Positions 1 through 5,604 of a stretch of DNA of 5,604 nucleotides are shown piece after piece (the stretch's first letter is position 1; each line of letters opens with the position of its first letter). Position numbers and translations under genes: made by a program. Source of the DNA: Clostridia bacterium (GTDB lineage: Bacteria; Bacillota; Clostridia; Christensenellales; Borkfalkiaceae); assembly GCA_017503885.1 (NCBI GenBank), contig JAFVSF010000229.1, forward strand, positions 1-5,604, written 5' to 3'. Under the pieces are notes generated by a model, which saw only the letters and a list, made by a program, of their open reading frames with translations, was not told the origin of the DNA and did no database searches.

Positions 1-2153
1 CATGCGATACTAAGCCCATCATACGTACTAGTACCTCTACCAACTTCATCTAAAATTAAAAGGCTTTTACTTGTTGCGTTTAGTACTATTGATGCAACTT
101 CAGTCATTTCAACCATAAACGTACTTTGATCTAAAATAAGGTTGTCGCTTGCACCTACTCTAGTAAAAATTCTATCTATAATAGGTATTTGAGCAGATTT
201 TGCCGGTACAAAACAACCAAAGTGAGCCATGATTGCTATGAGTGCGTTTTGACGCATATACGTGCTTTTACCTGCCATATTTGGGCCTGTAATTATCATC
301 ATTCTATTGTCTTCAGTGTCGAGATAAGAATCGTTTGCAATGAATTGCTCTTTTGAAACCACTTCTACAACGGGATGGCGACCACCTACAATATTTATCG
401 TAGCCTTTTCATCTTCAATAATTTCTGGGCGTACGTAATTATTCTTTTTAGCAACGGTTGCAAAAGTTGCTAAAACGTCTAGACAAGCAACGGCACGTGC
501 AGTTCTTTGAATTTTTTTAATATTTTCACTTAAAACTTCTTTAATTTTGTTAAAGATAGAAAGTTCTAACTGCTTTGCTTTTTCATCGCTAGTTAAAACG
601 TCTTCTTCGAGTTTTTTAAGTTCTTCAGTGATATATCTTTCAGCCCCCGTTAACGTTTGCTTTCTTACGTAAGAATAAGGAACTAAATCTTTAAACGAAT
701 TGGTAACCTCAATATAATAACCGAAAACTCTATTGTAATTAACACGGAGATTTTTTATACCAGTTGCTTCTCTTTCTCGCTGTTCAATCTCTTTAATTAT
801 ATTTTTACCTTGATCTTTGATTGTTCTAAGTCTATCAAGTTCTGGATCAAACCCTTTTTTGATATACCCACCTTCTTTTGTAATAACCGGTGGATTTTCT
901 GCTATGGCACTCTTTAAAAGTTTAACTATGTCTGAAAAATCAAAAATATTATCGTTTACGTCGTTTAAAATCTTAGACTCACAGCCTAATAGGAGCATTT
1001 TAATATTTGGCATTGCAGAAAGTGAAATACCTAAACTTTCACAATCCTTAGGGTTGATATTGCCATTTGATATTTTACCCGATAATCTTTCTATATCTTT
1101 TATTGATTTTAAATGCTCGGTAACACCACCACGAAGTAATGCGCTTTTATAAAATTCTTCTACACCGTCTAACCTATAATTAATTTTATTAATGTCGGTC
1201 AATGGGTTTAAAATCCAATTTGTCAATGCTCTTGCACCCATAGAAGTACTAGTTTTATCAAGCACCCACAAAAGCGTGCCGTATGACTTATTGTCTCTCA
1301 TAGACTTGACAAGTTCTAAATTGCGAAGTGCAATGGAGTCTAAAACCATAAATTCGCTAGAAGTTTCAACTGTAACGCCGTTGATATTCTTAAGGGCGTG
1401 TTTTTGAGTCTTTCTAAGATAAGAAACAAGCGAGCCGCAAGCTGAAATCATTTCGCTTTCATTTTCAATTCCGTAGGCAGATAAACTCTTAACGGCAAAC
1501 TGCTCTTTTATAACGTCCTCTGCTAAATATTCAGTAAATTCTTTTTCATCAAAAAATGAAAAACAAGGAACTACACCGTGTTTTACTATTGGGAAATTTT
1601 TTGATTCAATTACTAAATCTTTATTAGCGATTATTTCAGATGGAGAAATTCTTACCAAGTTGTCGAAAAGTTCAGTAAGATAGTCACTTTTAGTGCATTT
1701 TCTAACGTAAAACTGTCCAGTAGTTATATCACACCAAGCAAATGCACATTTCGTGCCATTAGAATAAACTGATAAAATATAGTTGTTTTTCTTTTCATCA
1801 ATTAAATTTTCTTCTGTTAATGTTCCTGCCGATACTATTCTTATAACGTCTCTTTCAACTAGTTTTTTACCAGGCGTTGGCTCTTCTAATTGTTCACAAA
1901 TGGCTACTTTTTGTCCGTTTTCAACAAGTTTTGCAATATAATCGTCTGCAGCATGGAACGGAACGCCACACATTGGTGCACGTTGTTTGTCGCCACAATC
2001 TCTACCTGTCAACGTTAAATCTAAAATTTGGGACGCTTTTTCAGCATCTTCAAAAAACATCTCGTAAAAATCACCCAGACGGTAAAATATTATGCAGTCT
2101 GCATATTGGGCTTTTATCTTTTTGTAATGAGTCATCATTGGTGATAATGCCAT
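1..2153 (-). CDS. mutS: DNA mismatch repair protein MutS (C-terminus cut by window edge)
   Basis: MutS is the cytoplasmic ATPase that finds base mismatches and small loops after replication and recruits MutL. The window shows 717 codons of a protein usually about 850-880 residues long. The mismatch-reading Phe-x-Glu motif is at F29-Y30-E31. The conserved N-terminal block around residues 50-90 includes PMCGVP (about 60-65) and AICEQ. A connector and a long lever/clamp region follow, then the ATPase: Walker A GPNMAGKST at 623-631 (DNA 261-287), STFMVEM just after it, and Walker B LLILDEVGRGTSTYDG with D702-E703. The frame leaves the window right after this, so the last helices and the dimer/clamp-binding tail are missing. 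The ATG at 2153 is chosen because it lies 2 bases after the miaB stop and 8 bases after an AGGAG. It is the second gene of a miaB-mutS operon. One oddity: the loop normally read as SG before (Q/R)STFMVEM is LD here. The identification is certain. Confidence 0.97.
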   Translation of the reverse strand, partial: MALSPMMTHYKKIKAQYADCIIFYRLGDFYEMFFEDAEKASQILDLTLTGRDCGDKQRAPMCGVPFHAADDYIAKLVENGQKVAICEQLEEPTPGKKLVERDVIRIVSAGTLTEENLIDEKKNNYILSVYSNGTKCAFAWCDITTGQFYVRKCTKSDYLTELFDNLVRISPSEIIANKDLVIESKNFPIVKHGVVPCFSFFDEKEFTEYLAEDVIKEQFAVKSLSAYGIENESEMISACGSLVSYLRKTQKHALKNINGVTVETSSEFMVLDSIALRNLELVKSMRDNKSYGTLLWVLDKTSTSMGARALTNWILNPLTDINKINYRLDGVEEFYKSALLRGGVTEHLKSIKDIERLSGKISNGNINPKDCESLGISLSAMPNIKMLLLGCESKILNDVNDNIFDFSDIVKLLKSAIAENPPVITKEGGYIKKGFDPELDRLRTIKDQGKNIIKEIEQREREATGIKNLRVNYNRVFGYYIEVTNSFKDLVPYSYVRKQTLTGAERYITEELKKLEEDVLTSDEKAKQLELSIFNKIKEVLSENIKKIQRTARAVACLDVLATFATVAKKNNYVRPEIIEDEKATINIVGGRHPVVEVVSKEQFIANDSYLDTEDNRMMIITGPNMAGKSTYMRQNALIAIMAHFGCFVPAKSAQIPIIDRIFTRVGASDNLILDQSTFMVEMTEVASIVLNATSKSLLILDEVGRGTSTYDGLSIA

Positions 2154-2155
2154 AA

Positions 2156-3490
2156 TTACATCTCCTCTTCAACCTTTACTACTTTACCGAGCAAAGACAT
2201 TCCTCCTGTTGAGGTTATCTGAACTTGAACAAACTTACCTACTATATTTTTGGTGAATTCTACGTAAGCCATTCTTCCTCTTTCATCTCTACCCATATAC
2301 GCATTTTTCTTTTGGTCGTAATCTTCAATTAAAACTTCTATGGTTTTGCCTACGTATTTAAGTGAGTCAACCCTATTTCTTTCGTTTTGAAGGTCAACTA
2401 GACGCATAATTCTATCTTTCTTAACTTCGGCAGGTATTTGGTCTTCCATTTCGGCAGCCTTCGTGCCTTCTCTTGGAGAATAAACGAAAGTAAACGCTCC
2501 GTCGTATCCAACAGTTTCTACAAGCGACATTGTATCTAAAAAGTCCTCTTCAGTTTCGGTTGGAAAACCAACTATAATATCAGTTGTCAATGCACAGTCT
2601 GGAATAATTGAGCGAATCATTTTTACTTCGCTTAAATATTGCTCCCTTGTGTATTTTCTATTCATAAGTGATAAAATACGAGTTGAGCCCGATTGAACAG
2701 GAAGATGAATAGATTTGCAAGCGTGTTGATTGTTTGCGATAGCCTTAACAACGTCTTCGGTAATATCTTTTGGGTGGTTAGACATAAATCTAAGTCTAAA
2801 TTTACCCTCAATTTTTGCAATTTCATCAATTAATTTTGCAAATGAAGTTCCGTCTCCCAAGTCTTTACCATAAGAGTTTACGTTTTGACCTAAAAGCGTT
2901 ATTTCTTTGTAACCACTTTCTACTAAACTTTTAACTTCATTTAAAACGTTATCAAGCGTTCTACTTCTCTCCCTACCTCTAACGTAAGGCACGATGCAAT
3001 ACGAACAGAAATTGTTACAGCCGTACATAATGTTAACCCAAGCATTTGGATAACTAGAACGAAGAGGCTTTACACTTTCACAAATAGGTCTATTTTTATC
3101 TAAAATTTCAACAATTCTTTTCTTTGAATTGAGTTTTTTATCTAAAATTTCGCCAAATTTATCCATGTTAAAAGTGCCGATAATTATATCGACGTATGGA
3201 AACATAGAAGAAAGTTTTTCAGCAAAATTACCCTGTTGAGTCATACAGCCGCATACTGCAACTATTAAATCTTTCTTTTGTTTTTTAAGTTTTTTAATCA
3301 TACCAATGTTGCCAAAAGCATGTTGCTCTGCATTTTCTCTAACGCAACACGTATTGTAAACGATAACGTCTGCATCTTCTGATTTGTCGCATTTAGTATA
3401 GCCTTTGCTTGACAAAATACCTGCTATTTTTTCCGATTCGTGTACGTTCATTTGGCAACCGTACGTATAAATAATGTAATTCTTACTCAT
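2156..3490 (-). CDS. miaB: tRNA-2-methylthio-N6-isopentenyladenosine (ms2i6A37) methylthiotransferase MiaB
   Basis: MiaB is a cytoplasmic radical-SAM enzyme that adds a methylthio group to N6-isopentenyladenosine at position 37 of tRNAs reading UNN codons, after MiaA has added the isopentenyl group. The 444-residue protein is complete and of normal length. The N-terminal methylthiotransferase domain has its three cluster cysteines in the expected contexts: C12 (YGCQMN), C48 (NTCCVREN) and C82 (GCMTQQ). The radical-SAM domain carries the CX3CX2C motif at C158, C162 and C165 (GCNNFCSYCIVPYVRGRERS). This motif context, with VRGRERS, favours MiaB over the relatives MtaB and RimO. A C-terminal TRAM domain covers roughly 375-440. 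The start leaves 11 residues before the first cluster cysteine, as in short MiaB proteins, and the next in-frame Met (14) would lose C12. It is first in an operon with mutS, 2 bases downstream. No Shine-Dalgarno precedes the ATG; instead a strong promoter places +1 on the start codon itself. Confidence 0.97.
   Translation of the reverse strand: MSKNYIIYTYGCQMNVHESEKIAGILSSKGYTKCDKSEDADVIVYNTCCVRENAEQHAFGNIGMIKKLKKQKKDLIVAVCGCMTQQGNFAEKLSSMFPYVDIIIGTFNMDKFGEILDKKLNSKKRIVEILDKNRPICESVKPLRSSYPNAWVNIMYGCNNFCSYCIVPYVRGRERSRTLDNVLNEVKSLVESGYKEITLLGQNVNSYGKDLGDGTSFAKLIDEIAKIEGKFRLRFMSNHPKDITEDVVKAIANNQHACKSIHLPVQSGSTRILSLMNRKYTREQYLSEVKMIRSIIPDCALTTDIIVGFPTETEEDFLDTMSLVETVGYDGAFTFVYSPREGTKAAEMEDQIPAEVKKDRIMRLVDLQNERNRVDSLKYVGKTIEVLIEDYDQKKNAYMGRDERGRMAYVEFTKNIVGKFVQVQITSTGGMSLLGKVVKVEEEM
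2161..2167 (-). promoter_or_regulatory. Shine-Dalgarno site of mutS, embedded in the end of miaB
   Basis: On the minus strand GAGGAGA lies 8 bases (counted from AGGAG) before the mutS ATG at 2153. The same bases encode the last Glu-Glu-Met codons of miaB, so ribosomes finishing miaB sit on the mutS start. This fixes the mutS start and suggests translational coupling (inference). Confidence 0.85.
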
Positions 3491-3496
3491 AAAAGT

Positions 3497-3525
3497 ATTA
3501 TACTAAAAACAAGATAAATTTTCAA
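3497..3525 (-). promoter_or_regulatory. SigA-type promoter of miaB-mutS, predicted leaderless
   Basis: Read on the minus strand, a -35 box TTGAAA (3525-3520) is separated by exactly 17 bases from a perfect -10 box TATAAT (3502-3497). Six bases (ACTTTT) then lead to the miaB ATG at 3490. With the usual 6-base gap between the -10 box and +1, transcription would start on the A of that ATG. A leader long enough for a ribosome binding site is not possible from this promoter. The boxes are seen directly; their use and the exact start site are inferred. Confidence 0.8.
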
Positions 3526-3526
3526 G

Positions 3527-3559
3527 CGTTTAAAATGTAAATTTAAAGAATATTAAACG
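3527..3559. repeat. Spaced 7-bp inverted repeat in the divergent intergenic region
   Basis: CGTTTAA (3527-3533) and TTAAACG (3553-3559) are perfect inverted copies separated by 19 bases. The repeat lies immediately upstream of the miaB -35 box and between the two divergent genes, so it could be an operator. No family is recognised, and 7-bp arms in AT-rich DNA can arise by chance. Confidence 0.35.
3529..3556 (+). promoter_or_regulatory. Weak candidate promoter for the PBP gene
   Basis: TTTAAA (3529-3534) and TATTAA (3551-3556), 16 bases apart, each match the SigA consensus at four of six positions. They would give a leader of about 20 bases. A better -10 match, TAAAAT (3575-3580), lies too close to the ATG at 3584 to serve that start codon, because +1 would fall after it. 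The promoter of this gene is therefore uncertain. Confidence 0.2.
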
Positions 3560-3583
3560 TTAGTTTTTACATACTAAAATCAA

Positions 3584-5604
3584 ATGAAAAAAGTTGTTAA
3601 AATAGTCTCTTATCTGTTAATCGTTGTTTTTATAATATCATTTACTACATTTTCCATTGTTCTTGCTATTACACAGAGTGTAAATCTTGATTTGAGCAAA
3701 TTAAAACAAAACGAATCAACGTTAGTTTTGTGCTATAAAAATGGAGATGAAATAAAAAGAACTAATAATTCTAGTTACGTTAGTTTTGATAAAATACCTG
3801 ATCACGTCATAAATGCATTGATTGCAATAGAAGACAAAAGGTTTTATAAACACTCTGGAGTTGATTTAAAAAGTATTTTTAGGGCTTTAAAAAATAACGT
3901 ATTTACTAAAAAACCAAAACAAGGTGGCTCTACTATTACACAGCAATTAGTAAAAAACACCTATCTTAATGGCGAAAAAACTATAAATAGAAAACTTAAA
4001 GAAATGCGACTTGCAGTAGAAATTGAAAGAAAACTTAGTAAAGAGCAAATTTTAGAGGCATATTTAAATACAGTTTATTTTGGCGAAGGTGCATACGGGA
4101 TTGCTTCAGCATCTGAAAAATTTTTTAGAAAACAAGTTTCTAATTTATCTATAGAAGAAGGGGCAACGTTAATAGCCTGTCTTAAAGCCCCAAACCTGTA
4201 TAGTCCTTATAAAAATTTTGAAAAATCAACTCAAAGAAAAGGTGTGATTTTATATGAAATGTATAAGCAAGGTTATATAGATTATAGTCAATACGAAAAA
4301 GCGAAAAATGCAGAGATTATAATAAATTATGACACATATTATGAAAATGATAACACTCTTTATAACGAGGTTTTAAGCGAGGCTTTATCAATATTAAATA
4401 CAAATAGCGTAAGCGATTTAAACGGTTATAAAATATATACGAACGTTGATAAAAATTATATAAATATGATACCCAATATTTCAAAGTATGGTCTATCTTG
4501 TGATTATTCAGTTTTAATAACGGATAATGCAGATGGAAAAATTTTAGCGTATAAAACCAACGTAGGAAGTATAAAAAGATGCCCTGCATCTACGGCAAAA
4601 CCATGGCTTATATATTCCCCTGCTATTGAAGAGGATTTAATATGCCCTGCAACTAAAATTTTAGATGAGCAAACAAATTTTGATGGGTATAAGCCGTCTA
4701 ACTATAATCAAAAATATTATGGGTACGTAAGCGTAAAAGATTGTCTTGTAAGAAGTTTAAACGTTCCATCAATTAAAATCGGCAGTATGCTTGGCTTAGA
4801 TAAAATTAAATATTATGCACAAAAGTTAAACGTTGATTATACAAATGAAGATTTATCTATTGCTATTGGTAACCTTTCTGGAGGAATTACTTTACAAGAA
4901 TTGTCAGATGCTTATAGCGTATTTACTAATAATGGAGGTTATAGAAAAAGTTGTTTAATTGATAAAATTGTAAATAGCAAGGGAAAAGAAATATACAAAA
5001 GCAATTATCTTACTAAACAAGTCTTTAGTGAGTCAACAACTTTTTTAATAAACGATATGCTAAAAAGTTGTGCAAAATATGGAACGGCAAGCCGTTTAAG
5101 TGATTTAAACTATGAAATTTGTGCAAAAACAGGAACTAACGGAAATGAAAAAGGAAACCTCGATGCTTATTGCATCGCTTATACTACAAGTCATACCATT
5201 TCTGTTTGGCTTGGCTATGCAGACGGCAGTTTAATGTCAAACTCTATAACTGGAGGCAACTACCCCACGCAAATAGTAAAAGACGTATGTGAAAACCTTT
5301 ATAAAAATTATACGCCAAAGAACTTCTCCATTCCAAAGACAGTTAAAGAAATAAGTATTGATAAAGATTATTACGTTAATGACTCAAAAATATATTATAA
5401 TAGTGGTAAAGAAAACTTCAAACATACCCCAAAGTCCCTGTTTTACAGGGTCTTTGGTACTAGATGCCGCGTGAGCGATGGGCGCGCTTCCGAGACCTGC
5501 TTCGTTCGAAAAAACGCCTCTCGAGAAACCGAACTGCATTGCCTTCATAATACCATAGCCCGTAACACCGCCAAATGCCGCTTTGAAATTAAACGCCTCT
5601 TTGA
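3584..5604 (+). CDS. Class A (bifunctional) penicillin-binding protein; authentic part ends near 5390
   Basis: This enzyme polymerises lipid II into glycan strands and cross-links the peptides, acting outside the cytoplasmic membrane. A short Lys-rich N-terminus and one hydrophobic helix (about residues 7-30) anchor it. The GT51 glycosyltransferase domain shows EDKRFYKHSGVD with catalytic E83, QGGSTITQQLVKN (113-125), RKLKE (136-140) and EAYLNTVYFGEGAYG. The transpeptidase domain shows S336-T-A-K339 (nucleophile Ser, in CPASTAKPW), S391-L-N393 and K515-T-G517. All motifs are intact, so the protein looks active. The ATG at 3584 puts the helix right after KK; no Shine-Dalgarno precedes it. It is divergent from miaB, with 93 bases between. 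The frame stays open to the window edge, but residues from about 603 on are the antisense of an AGCS transporter fragment. They should not be treated as PBP sequence; the native C-terminus is missing. Family assignment is certain, the paralogue type (PonA/PbpF-like) is not. Confidence 0.93.
   Translation, partial: MKKVVKIVSYLLIVVFIISFTTFSIVLAITQSVNLDLSKLKQNESTLVLCYKNGDEIKRTNNSSYVSFDKIPDHVINALIAIEDKRFYKHSGVDLKSIFRALKNNVFTKKPKQGGSTITQQLVKNTYLNGEKTINRKLKEMRLAVEIERKLSKEQILEAYLNTVYFGEGAYGIASASEKFFRKQVSNLSIEEGATLIACLKAPNLYSPYKNFEKSTQRKGVILYEMYKQGYIDYSQYEKAKNAEIIINYDTYYENDNTLYNEVLSEALSILNTNSVSDLNGYKIYTNVDKNYINMIPNISKYGLSCDYSVLITDNADGKILAYKTNVGSIKRCPASTAKPWLIYSPAIEEDLICPATKILDEQTNFDGYKPSNYNQKYYGYVSVKDCLVRSLNVPSIKIGSMLGLDKIKYYAQKLNVDYTNEDLSIAIGNLSGGITLQELSDAYSVFTNNGGYRKSCLIDKIVNSKGKEIYKSNYLTKQVFSESTTFLINDMLKSCAKYGTASRLSDLNYEICAKTGTNGNEKGNLDAYCIAYTTSHTISVWLGYADGSLMSNSITGGNYPTQIVKDVCENLYKNYTPKNFSIPKTVKEISIDKDYYVNDSKIYYNSGKENFKHTPKSLFYRVFGTRCRVSDGRASETCFVRKNASRETELHCLHNTIARNTAKCRFEIKRLF
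5387..5412. other. Probable chimeric junction between PBP gene and AGCS fragment
   Basis: To the left, the plus strand reads as a PBP C-terminal region. To the right, the minus strand reads as AGCS. AGCS similarity fades at about 5390-5395 inside an AT-only stretch (ATATATTATAAT, 5390-5401), which could have provided microhomology. Both frames share codon boundaries, so the PBP frame meets no stop. G+C changes abruptly across this point. No insertion sequence, tRNA or target-site duplication is visible at the join. Confidence 0.7.
5429..5457. repeat. Near-perfect inverted repeat (hairpin) inside the AGCS fragment
   Basis: CCAAAG (5429-5434) pairs with CTTTGG (5452-5457), and CCCTG (5436-5440) pairs with CAGGG (5446-5450). 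One T/T mismatch and a 5-base loop (TTTTA) complete an 11-of-12 bp stem. No T-run follows on either strand, so it does not look like an intrinsic terminator. It overlaps codons for TKDPVKQGLW of the transporter. Confidence 0.6.

Larger units (their letters stand above)
5384..5604 (-). pseudogene. Fragment of an AGCS-family sodium:alanine/amino-acid symporter
   Basis: The minus strand holds an open frame entering from the right edge and reading 72 codons to a TGA at 5386-5384. It contains the AGCS signature FSRGVFSNEAGLGSAPIAHA, followed by DPVKQGLWGMFEVFF, which matches the segment normally found in the middle of these roughly 450-500-residue, multi-helix membrane transporters. AGCS proteins import alanine or glycine with sodium. 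Similarity persists to about TTIII and then stops (YF, stop), where a transmembrane helix should continue. The fragment thus lacks its C-terminal part, and its N-terminal part lies outside the window. Its G+C is about 50% with many GCG, TCG, CTC and GGC codons, unlike the ~30% G+C PBP gene it abuts. It is most likely foreign to the adjoining sequence: a chimeric join or, less likely, a truncated gene remnant. Confidence 0.85.

Noticed and set aside
817..1152. Plus-strand open frame of 111 codons
   Set aside because: Lies entirely inside mutS on the opposite strand, has no family resemblance or ribosome binding site, and is a shadow of the mutS coding bias.
1192..1407. Plus-strand open frame of 71 codons
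   Set aside because: Antisense shadow of the mutS lever/clamp region, where the minus-strand protein aligns well with MutS.
1877..2155. Plus-strand open frame of 92 codons
   Set aside because: Antisense to the highly conserved N-terminal domain of MutS; no independent support.
3491..3583. Small RNA, riboswitch or short gene in the intergenic region
   Set aside because: Only 93 bases, almost all A/T, with no stable hairpin or open frame with a start signal; promoter elements account for what is recognisable.
4317..4589. Minus-strand open frame of 90 codons
   Set aside because: Antisense to the PBP gene, rich in Tyr/Leu/Asn as expected from the complement of AT-rich codons; no motif.
5429..5457. 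Intrinsic terminator of the PBP gene
   Set aside because: The stem is good but there is no T-run on either strand, and it lies within transporter codons beyond the suspected junction.
5403..5604. A novel C-terminal domain of the PBP, suggested by its open frame to the window edge
   Set aside because: The same bases on the minus strand read as unmistakable AGCS transporter sequence (SNEAGLGSAP, QGLWGMFEVFF), so the plus-strand reading is an antisense artefact.

Overview
The window is AT-rich bacterial DNA (roughly one third G+C, except the last ~200 bases) using the standard genetic code: TGG encodes Trp and TGA is not read through. The gene content, the conserved miaB-mutS order and the protein sequences fit a low-GC Bacillota (clostridial-type) organism, possibly an uncultured one. 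That placement is inferred from gene order and sequence character; no database search was run.

Left half (minus strand, positions 3490 to 1): a two-gene operon. miaB (tRNA methylthiotransferase, radical SAM, complete) is followed after 2 bases by mutS (DNA mismatch recognition ATPase). mutS runs off the left edge just past its Walker B motif. The mutS ribosome binding site is embedded in the last codons of miaB. In many Bacillota the same cluster continues with mutL and miaA; these would lie beyond position 1.

Middle: a 93-base divergent intergenic region (3491-3583). It carries a near-consensus SigA-type promoter for miaB, placed so that the predicted first transcribed base is the A of the miaB ATG. 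It also carries a spaced 7-bp inverted repeat and only weak promoter candidates for the rightward gene.

Right half (plus strand, from 3584): a bitopic class A penicillin-binding protein with one N-terminal membrane helix, a GT51 glycosyltransferase domain and a transpeptidase domain with SxxK, SxN and KTG intact. Its homologous part ends near 5390.

Last ~200 bases (about 5390-5604): G+C jumps to about half, and the opposite strand encodes an internal piece of an AGCS-family sodium:alanine/amino-acid symporter. The PBP reading frame happens to stay open antisense through this piece, so an automatic caller would give the PBP a false ~70-residue tail. The simplest reading is a chimeric join, probably an assembly artefact at a contig end, though a real rearrangement cannot be excluded from sequence alone.

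I found no convincing undescribed system. The observations most worth checking are the chimeric right end, the apparent leaderless miaB transcript, and a strict codon-context rule in all three main genes: NAC, never NAT, before GTN valine codons.
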